From the IMG/VR virus record IMGVR_UViG_3300042922_000137, positions 1 through 32,268 of that record: a stretch of DNA of 32,268 nucleotides, one strand, 5' to 3'. Under the pieces are notes generated by a model. It was not told the origin of the DNA, ran no database searches, and saw nothing but the letters and a program-made list of their open reading frames with translations. A program made the translations under genes and the position numbers. The stretch's first letter is position 1, and each line of letters begins with the position of its first letter. Below are positions 1 to 7,853 of this stretch, one piece after another. Source of the stretch: a virus.

Positions 1-242
1 CATGTAAACTGTACAGTTACATTGTAGTTAGCTTGGATTGTAAGTTCATCTTTACTGTTGGTAAAAGTAGATGTATAACCTTTGCCAATTTGCTCAATCT
101 GTAAAACGCTGATTGTCATATAACTCTCAGCAGGCTCTGTCATATTACTATGAGCAAAGGCTACAGGAACTGTTGGATATTCAGATAAGGCAGCTTTCAC
201 TCCTTTAAATATCCCATCCTCTACATCTCTATAAATAGACAC
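1..242 (-). CDS. Neck / tail terminator-like protein (partial, runs off left edge)
   Basis: This minus-strand frame opens with GTG at 242 and stays open to base 1, so only about 80 N-terminal residues are present. The GTG overlaps the TAG stop of the upstream gene (TAGTG), and the AGAGGTGG sequence just before it can serve as ribosome binding site. The protein begins MSIYRDVEDGIFKGVKAAL and continues into a beta-rich stretch. This N-terminus resembles small phage neck or tail-terminator proteins that cap the tail tube. Its place directly after an HK97-gp10-like gene fits that role. The family call rests on pattern and position only. Confidence 0.55.
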   Translation of the reverse strand, partial: MSIYRDVEDGIFKGVKAALSEYPTVPVAFAHSNMTEPAESYMTISVLQIEQIGKGYTSTFTNSKDELTIQANYNVTVQFT

Positions 243-742
243 TAACCACCTCTCTTAGATACCTTGGCGGTAACATTGTCAATAAGTTCACCCGTGTTTC
301 TAAGAGGATCATTAAAGCCTTTCATTTCAATTGTAAGAGAAGCGTTGGGAGGTGTGTCCCAATCTCTCATTACTTTTTGCAAAAGGTTTTCAAAGAAATT
401 TGCAGACTGCTTTAAAGCTACAAGAGATGATTGACCGCTTATTATTTTCTGAATCATTTTTTTGAATTCAGCCTTAGCAGCGGTAGTGGTCATAGCTTGC
501 CTAAAGCCCACACGCATGAAAGGACGTGGTGGAGTGATAGCTCCGGGAATCATTGCATCAGCACCATTCACATGCCCCATCTCGTTCAATGCTGCAACGT
601 AAGCCATTGGAAGATTTGAGTTGTCAGGACCATACCTATTTTGTTCAAACCAACCCACTTGAATTTCACTTTCGTCAATCTTCATCAAATCTTTACGAAG
701 CTTATTCCACCCAGACTTATCCACTTTCAACTTGAAAGACAT
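242..742 (-). CDS. Tail completion / HK97 gp10-like neck protein
   Basis: A 166-residue protein with the layout of HK97-gp10-type head-tail joining proteins. It has a lysine-rich helical start, a strand reading VGWFEQNRYG, then a PPRPFMR motif near residue 71 followed by a long helix. Near the C-terminus lies PLRNTGELIDNV, matching the 'PL.dTG.L..si' signature of this family. These proteins sit at the head-tail interface and take part in joining a finished head to a tail. It lies between other small head-tail genes on the same strand, 12 bases downstream of the preceding one. The start ATG at 742 follows a purine-rich AAAGGATAAT. Confidence 0.65.
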   Translation of the reverse strand: MSFKLKVDKSGWNKLRKDLMKIDESEIQVGWFEQNRYGPDNSNLPMAYVAALNEMGHVNGADAMIPGAITPPRPFMRVGFRQAMTTTAAKAEFKKMIQKIISGQSSLVALKQSANFFENLLQKVMRDWDTPPNASLTIEMKGFNDPLRNTGELIDNVTAKVSKRGG

Positions 743-754
743 TTGGATTATCCT

Positions 755-1126
755 TTAGTTAGGGGTGTCGCCAACTTTTGCAGCTTTGGCTTCAAAATGG
801 TCAACCACACCCATAGAATATTTCTGAGTTTTCATTACTTCGTATAGATCTCCATCCCAATAGAATCGATCCCCATCATAACCGTTTGGACCTTCTTTCT
901 TAGAACGTATAGGACTGACAGTAAATACCCACATCCAACTCTTGGTTCTATCGGACTCTGGAAGGATCATAACTTGGTAATCAGAGAAAGGGTGAACGTT
1001 AGCTTGAATAACTACTTCAGTTTCGCTACCCTCAACCCAACGTCCATCTTCACCAAGATAACCTTGAGAGTGTCTTAGTAGAGTTAGAGGTTTTTTCCTA
1101 ACTAATGAGAGGTCTGCAATACTCAT
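755..1126 (-). CDS. Head-tail joining protein
   Basis: A protein of about 123 residues. I chose ATG at 1126, where ATGA overlaps the stop of the preceding gene, over the in-frame TTG two codons upstream. It is rich in beta-strand pattern (VVIQANVHPF, KSWMWVFT, DRFYWDGDLYEV), typical of the small beta-barrel head-closure or joining proteins of siphoviruses and myoviruses. The dense run of small genes between capsid and tail genes supports this role. No catalytic motif is seen. Confidence 0.5.
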   Translation of the reverse strand: MSIADLSLVRKKPLTLLRHSQGYLGEDGRWVEGSETEVVIQANVHPFSDYQVMILPESDRTKSWMWVFTVSPIRSKKEGPNGYDGDRFYWDGDLYEVMKTQKYSMGVVDHFEAKAAKVGDTPN

Positions 1127-1596
1127 ACCCAACCCCTGTTGAACCCACCATCTACATAGAAATCGTAAAGTTCATTATTCCACAAAAAGTGGTCATAAGG
1201 GCAACCGGAAATTCTAGGAAGACAAAGACGAACAACATCCCTATTGAGGTTGTTTTTCAACATATCACTTCTAGATATTCCTCCAGCGTAAGGCATTCCT
1301 ACGTACAGAGAAGTTTCCCCTTTGTCAATCAGATCATCAAGAGCATCTGTATAACGTTCGGCGAATTCACTCCATACTTCGTAATTGCCTGCTTTTTCTC
1401 TTGTAGGAGTTTTAGCAATTTGGAACTTGATGACTTTAGCAGCGGCAATAGCTGCTAGCATTTCATCACCATTATATTTATCTAGAAAATATTGGTATGT
1501 GTTATCATCCAATATCTCAAAATCTGTAAACACATCACCGACTAAAAGTCTTACTCTGTCGATGGGGTTCGTTGCCGGAGAATTTGTATAAGCCAA
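1123..1596 (-). CDS. Head-tail adaptor (gp6-like connector)
   Basis: A 157-residue protein that begins with TTG at 1596, 7 bases after AAGGGG. The N-terminal part reads NPIDRVRLLVGDV and then EILDDNTYQYFLDKY, close to the 'RvRlligD.......LsDeeIeyfL' opening of helical head-tail adaptors that dock on the portal ring. A helix-rich middle follows (AAIAAAKVIKFQIAKT). The C-terminus (GCPYDHFLWNNELYD) is less typical. The ribosome binding site lies in a small hairpin, CCTTAT-GTAA-ATAAGG, which may lower its translation. It is the first of the four neck genes after the capsid gene. Confidence 0.6.
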   Translation of the reverse strand: MAYTNSPATNPIDRVRLLVGDVFTDFEILDDNTYQYFLDKYNGDEMLAAIAAAKVIKFQIAKTPTREKAGNYEVWSEFAERYTDALDDLIDKGETSLYVGMPYAGGISRSDMLKNNLNRDVVRLCLPRISGCPYDHFLWNNELYDFYVDGGFNRGWV

Positions 1597-1641
1597 GACG
1601 TGCCCCTTATTTACATAAGGCTATTACGCCTTTTCTTTTTA

Positions 1642-1842
1642 TCAAGCTTTAAGTGCTTTAACCAACTGATTGAAAGCTTCAGCTACTTCTTTAACAGTAA
1701 GTTTGGAATCAGTATCAAGTTCTTCTACACCACTTACATCTACTTTACCGCCAGATTTCATGGTCGAAACCTTATCAGCAAGTTTCATCAACATGGCACG
1801 TTGACCAGCACGAACATCATCTTGTGTAAATTCAAAGCTCAT
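1642..1842 (-). CDS. Small protein between capsid and adaptor genes
   Basis: A 66-residue protein with a good ribosome binding site (AAGAGGTG, 4 bases before ATG). It is not recognised. The sequence is charged and helix-prone at both ends (MSFEFTQDDVRAGQRAMLM and KEVAEAFNQLVKALKA) with a Gly/Ser/Val linker between. Its fixed place between the major capsid protein and the head-tail adaptor suggests a minor head or assembly protein. A hairpin and a TATAAAAT-like box lie just upstream, so it may be transcribed partly from its own promoter. Confidence 0.6.
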   Translation of the reverse strand: MSFEFTQDDVRAGQRAMLMKLADKVSTMKSGGKVDVSGVEELDTDSKLTVKEVAEAFNQLVKALKA

Positions 1843-1869
1843 GTCACACCTCTTATTTTATAGTGTACA

Positions 1870-1891
1870 AGAGGGGCTTTTACACCCCTCT
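1870..1891 (-). terminator. Hairpin after the capsid gene
   Basis: On the minus strand AGAGGGG pairs with CCCCTCT across an 8-base loop, 13 bases after the capsid stop codon. The T-tract is poor (TTGTACAC), so it may be a weak terminator or an RNA-stabilising hairpin that lowers expression of downstream genes relative to capsid. A TATAAAAT box follows within 15 bases. Confidence 0.5.
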
Positions 1892-1903
1892 ATTATTCAA
1901 GCC

Positions 1904-3007
1904 TTATGGATTGTAAGGCTGAACTGGTACAGTGCCGTCTGGCAAGTAAGCAACAACGATTTCCTGTGGACGGGAAACGAAGTTCAGGAGGTTAGTCTCG
2001 GTTTCAACTTCGATGATTTCGTCTTTAGGGTCACGGAATTCCCATGCGTACGAAGCTTGAGCAACAGTGTTAACAGTGCTGAACTTGTTAGGGGTTGCGT
2101 AGTAAGTGGTGAACAGATCATCAACACCCAGCGGCAGGAAGTAAGCTTGACCTTCTGGAATGAAGGTAGTACCAGCTTGAGGACGTACTTCGTAGAAAGT
2201 AACGCCTTGGTATTCGAAGCTACGGTACAGAACACCTTCTTGACCCGGAACCAGACCACCAACTTGACGGTTCAGCAGCAGGTTGGAAGTACCACCAGCC
2301 AGTTGAGCCTTCAGGATGTCAGTGATGTAAGCGTTATTGATCAGTGCTTGGAAGTAGCTAGGCGAGCACAGAGCAATGAAACGATTTACAATTTCACCAG
2401 ATTGCAGGTTATCTTGCAGACCAGCAACAACTTCGTTGATGTTCGAATCAGGGGTAGTGGAGTTATCCAGATCAGTTACGATCTGAGTACGCTGTACACC
2501 AAATTCTTGGTAGAAGTTTTGGGTAACAGTGCCACGAGGCGCATATACACCGCCAGTGGTGATCAGGTTGAAACGCGAAACTTCACGAACCCAAGCGTGG
2601 GCTTTACGAGCCTTAGCCAGTTTACGCTGACGAACAGCGTCGATGGTTTCCAGATCATTACCCTGATATACTTGTGCCCAAGCAGCAATACCTTCCACGT
2701 CTTGTGGAGTGATAGCATACGAGGCTGGGAAGTGTGGAACATCAATACGCATGTAGCTCTTTTGATCTGGGGTCAAGGTTTGGGATTTTTCACCCCAGTT
2801 GTAGTCTTGCAGAGCACCCGACAGCACTTCGTTGTATACAGGAACCAGAGCATGTTTCTGGGTCAGATATACATCTTCAAACAGACCCAGTTGGTCCATC
2901 AGGAAGTAGCGGTTAGGAATTACGTTTACTGCTGGGGTAATCTCAATCCGCAGGTTAGCGTTTGCTGGATCGAAAGCAAGAGCTTTGCTCAGAAATTGCT
3001 CAGACAT
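1904..3007 (-). CDS. Major capsid protein (lambda gpE type)
   Basis: A 367-residue protein built like the phage major capsid protein E family (HK97 fold). It has an N-terminal segment (NRYFLMDQLGLFEDVYLTQ), a central region with DVEGIAAWAQ followed by a basic helix (RQRKLAKARKAHAWVREVSR), and a C-terminal domain with the tract FIPEGQAYFLPLGVDDLFTTYYAP-like strands and the E-family motif PKDEIIEVETETNLL. It follows a decoration protein and scaffold gene, as in lambda. Codon use is more regular and GC-richer than in the neighbours, as expected for the most expressed gene. The ribosome binding site AAGGAAAC lies 8 bases before ATG. Confidence 0.9.
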   Translation of the reverse strand: MSEQFLSKALAFDPANANLRIEITPAVNVIPNRYFLMDQLGLFEDVYLTQKHALVPVYNEVLSGALQDYNWGEKSQTLTPDQKSYMRIDVPHFPASYAITPQDVEGIAAWAQVYQGNDLETIDAVRQRKLAKARKAHAWVREVSRFNLITTGGVYAPRGTVTQNFYQEFGVQRTQIVTDLDNSTTPDSNINEVVAGLQDNLQSGEIVNRFIALCSPSYFQALINNAYITDILKAQLAGGTSNLLLNRQVGGLVPGQEGVLYRSFEYQGVTFYEVRPQAGTTFIPEGQAYFLPLGVDDLFTTYYATPNKFSTVNTVAQASYAWEFRDPKDEIIEVETETNLLNFVSRPQEIVVAYLPDGTVPVQPYNP

Positions 3008-3040
3008 TTAATATGTTTCCTTAATAATTAGTAATTAACT

Positions 3041-3442
3041 TTAGACTGCGACGAGAGCGTCGATGCCTTGAGCATTCAGTTGAGCAGCAACAGTTGCCAT
3101 TTGAGCAGTGCTCAGACCGTTTACAGATTTCAGCAGGTAGTCACTAACCTGTGCAGGACCACGGTAAATAACCAGAGCCAGACTGTTAGCAGTAGTGGTG
3201 AAGGTAGGACGAACGTCGAAGTGATCACCAATTACGATTGCCAGAATCGAGCCAGCAGGTACAGCAGCACCAGCAACATACTTAGCGAAAGTAGCGCCCA
3301 TACCAGTACCAACAACCAGAGTACCCATAGGGTAGGTGCCAGCAGGTACGGTTACTTCATCACGGCAGTAGCCATCAGCAGGGGAGAACTCACGAACAAC
3401 GAGGTCACCGAGGGTACGAATATCAAAGTTTACCAGAGCCAT
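3041..3442 (-). CDS. Head decoration protein (lambda gpD-like)
   Basis: A 133-residue protein immediately upstream of the capsid gene. The segment VVREFSPADGYCRDEVTVPAG is followed by TYPMGTLVV, AGAAVPAGSILAIVIG and LALVIYRGPAQVSD, and this alternation of strands is typical of the phage head decoration D family that binds trimerically to the capsid surface. The C-terminal tail (QLNAQGIDALVAV) matches the common '...aq...Gi.v' ending. Its ATG overlaps the end of the scaffold gene, and AAGGAAG precedes it. As in the capsid gene, codon use is biased toward GC. Confidence 0.8.
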   Translation of the reverse strand: MALVNFDIRTLGDLVVREFSPADGYCRDEVTVPAGTYPMGTLVVGTGMGATFAKYVAGAAVPAGSILAIVIGDHFDVRPTFTTTANSLALVIYRGPAQVSDYLLKSVNGLSTAQMATVAAQLNAQGIDALVAV

Positions 3443-3879
3443 TATTTAGCTTCCTTTTCGAATTTTTCTTTGTAGGATTTAGTGAGGGCAGAAACACCAT
3501 CTTCTTCAACAGTGCTAACAGCTTCACCGGAAACGCCTTTCTCTTTAAACATGTCAGTTTCTTCAACAGCTTTCTTGTCTTTAGCCATTGCTTTAACTAC
3601 AGTTTCAAAGGCTTCAGCGTTCAATGCCTCGGTGGATTTGTAGAGAACTTCTACTTCGTCTTCGGCTACACCTGCGTCTTTAAGAGCTGCTTTACGGCCC
3701 TTCTCAACAGATTCTTTCTCTTTAGCTTCCAAGCCTTTAACAACCTCAAGGGCTGCATCCAGTTCAGCTTGTTTAGCTACGATTTTTTCTTCTTGTTCTT
3801 TAACAGCTTTAGCTACGGCCTCTTCAACAGCCTTGCTAACCTGCTCTTCGTGAACTGCTTTAGTTACGAACTCAGACAT
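3442..3879 (-). CDS. Nested scaffold protein (internal in-frame start)
   Basis: ATG at 3879 lies in the same frame as the 324-residue gene and is preceded by AAAGGTAATGAA, a plausible ribosome binding site. The product would be 145 residues, starting MSEFVTKAVHEEQVSKAV, with a nearly continuous Glu/Lys/Ala helix and coiled-coil character. Many phages make their scaffold this way from the 3' part of a protease or assembly gene. Co-production of both forms is inference. Confidence 0.55.
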   Translation of the reverse strand: MSEFVTKAVHEEQVSKAVEEAVAKAVKEQEEKIVAKQAELDAALEVVKGLEAKEKESVEKGRKAALKDAGVAEDEVEVLYKSTEALNAEAFETVVKAMAKDKKAVEETDMFKEKGVSGEAVSTVEEDGVSALTKSYKEKFEKEAK

Positions 3880-4416
3880 TTCATTACCTTTATTATTGGA
3901 CTTTTCCACAGAGGGAGACTTTGCACCTTTCAATGCAGTTACGCCCTCTTGCGAGGACAATGCTTGTTCGAACTTCTTTTGAGTTTCAAGAAGCAAGAGC
4001 AATTCTTCTGGTTTAAGGGAAGCGATAGCTTTATTTACTTCATGCTCGCTTTTATCCATAACCAAGGACTTCATCAATGTTACAGCTTCAACCTTCTCAT
4101 TGATGTATTTTTCCCACCAATCAATAGTATCTTCTTGCTCATCAGGCTCAGTGTCTAGGCCCATAATTTTTGCCAAGACAACAGCATCCTCATACCAAAG
4201 ATCAAAGAACGTAGTAAGAAAATCTACAATGTTCATTTCAACCTGAACCATTGTCGCCTTCTCTAGCTGCTCATCTGTAATCTTATTGGTTGCCTTGGTC
4301 AGCAAAGTAGTGACGCCATTAGCTGGCCCACCTTGATGTTTGCCAACCAACGCGACGTGTGAGCCTTCGGATTCAAAGCTAAAATTAGATAGCCGCTTAC
4401 GTGCATGTTCTGTCAT
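3442..4416 (-). CDS. Capsid assembly protein (protease-associated N-domain plus scaffold C-domain)
   Basis: A 324-residue protein that starts directly after the protease stop codon with no gap, so the two are probably translationally coupled. The first 180 residues include an RKRLSNFSFESEGSHVALVG segment of the sort seen at the C-terminus of XkdF-like proteases, which suggests that a longer protease was split here. The last 145 residues are Lys/Glu/Ala-rich and strongly helical, as in scaffolding proteins. An internal ATG at 3879 with its own ribosome binding site allows separate production of that scaffold domain. The arrangement parallels lambda C/Nu3. Confidence 0.65.
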   Translation of the reverse strand: MTEHARKRLSNFSFESEGSHVALVGKHQGGPANGVTTLLTKATNKITDEQLEKATMVQVEMNIVDFLTTFFDLWYEDAVVLAKIMGLDTEPDEQEDTIDWWEKYINEKVEAVTLMKSLVMDKSEHEVNKAIASLKPEELLLLLETQKKFEQALSSQEGVTALKGAKSPSVEKSNNKGNEMSEFVTKAVHEEQVSKAVEEAVAKAVKEQEEKIVAKQAELDAALEVVKGLEAKEKESVEKGRKAALKDAGVAEDEVEVLYKSTEALNAEAFETVVKAMAKDKKAVEETDMFKEKGVSGEAVSTVEEDGVSALTKSYKEKFEKEAK

Positions 4417-4866
4417 TTACAAGTCTTCCACAGAAGCGCGGCAGCCAATACTAACTCCGCAAATATCGCCCGATTTAACTTGTTTCCAAAGTTTTTCACT
4501 GTCTGTATTGTCTTCAGGGAAATACCACCATTGGAGCCAAGTTCCTTTTTTAATCAGTCTTCCATCATCAAGCATGAAATCTGACGGAGAAATGAACGAT
4601 TGTTCAATCTTAGCAGTTTCAATTTGTACCTGATGAAAGAGATTAGCTTTGTTACAATGAGTGTTGAAGTTGATGCAGGCTTTTTCAACTTCTTCGGCGG
4701 AGTAGATGTCTCCATGAAGATCTACAGTCTCAGGTTCTAGAACTACGAACAAAGCCCGTCTTTGTTCAATATCAATCGACTTTGTAACTTCAACAACAGA
4801 CTCTTGTTCCCTAGAACCACCGAAGAACTTTTCAAGGAGTTCATACAACTTTTCAGATTTATCCAT
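4417..4866 (-). CDS. Prohead protease, XkdF-like (peptidase S78-2 type)
   Basis: A 149-residue protein that matches the XkdF-like serine protease family. It has the segment VLEPETVDLHGDIYSAEEVE, then a conserved His in NKANLFHQ near residue 80, and GDICGVSIGCR near residue 140 with the presumed catalytic Ser. The motif KGTWLQWWYFPED between them is typical. It cleaves scaffold and capsid precursors inside the procapsid. It is shorter than many family members because the RKLSNF-type C-terminal region is encoded by the next gene. Its ATG overlaps the portal stop codon (TAATG). Confidence 0.8.
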   Translation of the reverse strand: MDKSEKLYELLEKFFGGSREQESVVEVTKSIDIEQRRALFVVLEPETVDLHGDIYSAEEVEKACINFNTHCNKANLFHQVQIETAKIEQSFISPSDFMLDDGRLIKKGTWLQWWYFPEDNTDSEKLWKQVKSGDICGVSIGCRASVEDL

Positions 4867-6359
4867 TATGCGTTCTCAGTATTTCCTGTTGAACTATCAC
4901 CAGAAGCACCTGTTGCTGATCCGGTCCCACCATTAAGACCCTCCTGCATACCTTCGCCACTAGAGCTTGTTTTTTCAGGAAGATATTCTTTTAGAGGTTC
5001 TTCATCCAAATCATGAGGTTTGGCCCCAATAGACTGACGAGTGATGTTCAAGACCTCTCGATCAACTTCGATAGCGCCTACCGCTGCAAAGCGTTGAACA
5101 GCTTTAGAAAGAACATCAAGATCAGTTTCTTGAACTTCTTCATATTGCCAATAAGGCAAATCACCTTCCAAATCCCAACCATTCATTTTGAACAGAAGGT
5201 CACGAAGCTCTTTAAGAGTCTCTTGCATTCCCATAAGCTTATCTTCAACAGCCATGACAACCAAACCACGTTTAGTGTCAGAAAGACTGTAAGAACCGCC
5301 TGTACCTTGACCCATCTGAAGGATGTCAGCCCAAAGAGATTGTAGGATGATGCTGTTGTAACGTCCGATGATTGCATTGGTATCAAAGCGATTTGAACCA
5401 GAGGATGTCACAAGGTCAAACTCAAAGATCAAGTTACCTCTATCATCACGATCACTAGGAACTACAACAGAAGCTTGTTCGTTAGCTTGGATATTGCGAC
5501 CAATCTGCATGTATGCTTGCGCAGCAGCTTTTTTATCATCGCTTGCTGTTTCAGACAAATATTCAGAAGGGATCTTGAATCTAGGAATACCATTCAGATC
5601 ACGAGAGAGACTAACAGCTTCATGTTCTTCAATCTTTGTACGATACTTCCAAGCATAGTAGCATTTAAGCAGTGGGCTTGTTCCCATAGGATTACCACGG
5701 GAAGAATCACAAGTGAAGATTAGAAGCTTATTCTTACGCAAGAACACTTCATCAACACTTGTAGCTTTACCACCGTTAAAACCTCCGTAGAAATCCAGAA
5801 TACCTTTTGGGTTCTGCCAGAATCCTAGGAAGTTACGACCATCTTCTGAAAACTCAGCACGACTGATAGTGTCTTGTGAACGAATTGGTAGCTTACGAAT
5901 CCCTACCAAACCATCATCATACTTTGAGCCATTAATCTTCAAGCGCTTACGAAGTACAATTTCATGAGGGGCAAAACCATAAGTATAGAAACTTACAGCT
6001 TCTTTCATGAAAGAATACCAAGAGTGTTCCATATCCTCTTGCACTTGAGCCATGAAGCGAGCTTTCTTTTTAATGTCCTCTGAAGCATCTTGAGGAACAT
6101 GAACAGACCACTTAACACGACTCATCATCATTTGAAATAAGTCAAGACCAGAAGCAATAGTTGCGTCACGGCTCATTGTCTTAAATGTTTTGGCAGCTTG
6201 TGGATAAACCAACTCTTTTCGTGATTCTTCTAGGATCTGTCCATTGATTTGCTTTAGTCCAATACCGCCAGTTTCACTATATGGGATACGAGGGACACTT
6301 TCAGAACCAGTGGAGAGGTCTAGGCTTTCAGTAGCTTTCTTAACACGTGCCATAGGCAT
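4866..6359 (-). CDS. Portal protein (Mu gp29 / DUF935-like)
   Basis: About 497 residues. The protein has the architecture of portal proteins: an N-terminal arm, a core with TMSRDATIASGLDLFQMMM and VKWSVHVPQDASED, a region with SRGNPMGTSPLLKCYYAWKY (the 'p.G.s.l..ay.....k' signature), and a C-terminal helical crown. The tail end is low-complexity Gly/Ser (GEGMQEGLNGGTGSATG). It forms the dodecameric DNA gate at one capsid vertex and binds the terminase, whose gene is just upstream. The start is uncertain: TTG 6365, GTG 6362, ATG 6359 and ATG 6353 are all in frame. The best-spaced ATG after the ribosome binding site is out of frame. Confidence 0.85.
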   Translation of the reverse strand: MPMARVKKATESLDLSTGSESVPRIPYSETGGIGLKQINGQILEESRKELVYPQAAKTFKTMSRDATIASGLDLFQMMMSRVKWSVHVPQDASEDIKKKARFMAQVQEDMEHSWYSFMKEAVSFYTYGFAPHEIVLRKRLKINGSKYDDGLVGIRKLPIRSQDTISRAEFSEDGRNFLGFWQNPKGILDFYGGFNGGKATSVDEVFLRKNKLLIFTCDSSRGNPMGTSPLLKCYYAWKYRTKIEEHEAVSLSRDLNGIPRFKIPSEYLSETASDDKKAAAQAYMQIGRNIQANEQASVVVPSDRDDRGNLIFEFDLVTSSGSNRFDTNAIIGRYNSIILQSLWADILQMGQGTGGSYSLSDTKRGLVVMAVEDKLMGMQETLKELRDLLFKMNGWDLEGDLPYWQYEEVQETDLDVLSKAVQRFAAVGAIEVDREVLNITRQSIGAKPHDLDEEPLKEYLPEKTSSSGEGMQEGLNGGTGSATGASGDSSTGNTENA

Positions 6360-6386
6360 CACCAATAGGCATCTGGTTGTGCCTCC

Positions 6387-7853
6387 TTATAATCTGAATT
6401 CGTTAGTCTTCTTGTGGATAGGTACACCAAAAGCTGGTATGTTACTTTTACCGGCTAGCTGCATAAATGCATCAGCGCATACGTCAACAAGATCATCGTG
6501 ACCATTAGCACCACTGATTTTTTCACCAGTGAACGTTTCTAATTCTTTGTAGAAAAAAGAGAGGTCATTGTAGATTTTGTTTTCGTAGTCAATTGCACAA
6601 TTTTTGAGGATGTTCATTCCCCCATTCATTGTAAATGATGCAAAAGGACGGAACCTATCAATCTTTGATTTGTTTGACCTAATAGTTTTTACAAAGAATC
6701 CGGCAGCAGAAATCTCTCTTGCAAGCATAGTTGTTGCAGCTTGAGCGGCAGGGTTAGGATCTACAGGTATAATAATGTCTACCTTAGTTCCGTCTTTGTT
6801 GGCGTTATCTATTACAAAGTTTTCCCAATCACCGAATCTGATACGGGTTCTTTGAATATCATGAATGAAATATTCACCATTCTTTAACTTACTCATCTTG
6901 ACGCAAGTTGTATAGTCTGGATCATAAGAACTATCAGAAGATTTTAAAGTTCCCGCAAAGTCGTAAGCTCGTACTGTTCTAATTATATCTGTCCATGCAG
7001 GTTCTTGAGATTGCTCAACAAACCACTCACGACGTATAAGCGAATTTGCTTCTGGCCGGGCTTCCCAGTTTCCGTACAGCAAAATCTCTTTTTGGATTCT
7101 CGGCAACCCCTGAAGGAAAGCAATATAACTCTTTTCAATGTGAGGGTTGTCATATACAGAAGCTGCTATAAATCTAAAAGACAAAGGAACACTGTCAGGA
7201 TATCTATCTTCTAACTCTTCTTTAGAGTCTGCCCAAAACATTTCATTATCTATTCGAACAAACCATCTTATAACTCCCTGTTTAGAAGGGTCCGGTCTTC
7301 CAAATAATTCGTGCCCTTCTGGGTAAAGATACCAGTCAACCCACTTTCTCACCCACGAATCTGGATCTGGGTTCATCGTGGCTCGCATGTTCGGCTTCAT
7401 CTTAGCCTTAGTACGCAAACGAGAAAGGATGTAGTTAAATTGTGATTCTTCGAACTGACACAATTCCTCCATTACACAGCTAGAGATTTGTGCACCTTGG
7501 AAGTTATCTGTATCGTCTACTCTCTCAAAGTGAGAGAAAGCAATCTCAGCGCCGCTACTGGCAATAATCTGATGATCTTTAATTTTAATTCGACATGTAG
7601 GATCAAGTAACCTATAAAGCTGCTTAGCTTCGTCCCACACAGCACCCGGCTTGAGTAGCATGGGTGTTGTTCTACGAAGTGTTAGACCCCTATATAGAGG
7701 ATCATCTATATACTTGGCGTGATGCGCAAGGCCTGCCCAAGTTTTACCTCCGCCTGCCTGTCCACCGTAGAAGCAAATGTCCACCCAATCAGGGGTGGAC
7801 AAAAACATAGCTTGAGGCTTACTAGCCGGGGCAATAATTGTTTGTTCCGTCAT
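6387..7853 (-). CDS. terL: Terminase large subunit (packaging ATPase-nuclease)
   Basis: A 488-residue protein with all expected parts. Walker A is GGQAGGGKT at 30-38, Walker B is SSCVMEE at 124-130 with the catalytic Glu, and the coupling segment RATMNPDP lies at 157-164. The RNase H-like nuclease has VRAYDFAG around Asp298, a second acidic centre near IIPVDPN (residues 361-367) and a third in GHDDLVD at 451-457. It powers DNA packaging through the portal and cuts the concatemer. Its first 32 bases overlap the end of the HNH gene. The stop codon is followed at once by the AAGGAGG that serves the portal gene. Confidence 0.95.
   Translation of the reverse strand: MTEQTIIAPASKPQAMFLSTPDWVDICFYGGQAGGGKTWAGLAHHAKYIDDPLYRGLTLRRTTPMLLKPGAVWDEAKQLYRLLDPTCRIKIKDHQIIASSGAEIAFSHFERVDDTDNFQGAQISSCVMEELCQFEESQFNYILSRLRTKAKMKPNMRATMNPDPDSWVRKWVDWYLYPEGHELFGRPDPSKQGVIRWFVRIDNEMFWADSKEELEDRYPDSVPLSFRFIAASVYDNPHIEKSYIAFLQGLPRIQKEILLYGNWEARPEANSLIRREWFVEQSQEPAWTDIIRTVRAYDFAGTLKSSDSSYDPDYTTCVKMSKLKNGEYFIHDIQRTRIRFGDWENFVIDNANKDGTKVDIIIPVDPNPAAQAATTMLAREISAAGFFVKTIRSNKSKIDRFRPFASFTMNGGMNILKNCAIDYENKIYNDLSFFYKELETFTGEKISGANGHDDLVDVCADAFMQLAGKSNIPAFGVPIHKKTNEFRL

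Noticed and set aside
1841-3031. A 396-codon plus-strand frame opposite the major capsid gene
   Set aside because: It mirrors the strongly biased codon use of the capsid gene, has no plausible ribosome binding site and shows no domain; it is an antisense shadow.
4130-4160. CTGATGAG on the minus strand inside the assembly gene, as a second hammerhead
   Set aside because: No stem II followed by GAAA and no matching stem I; it is ordinary coding sequence.
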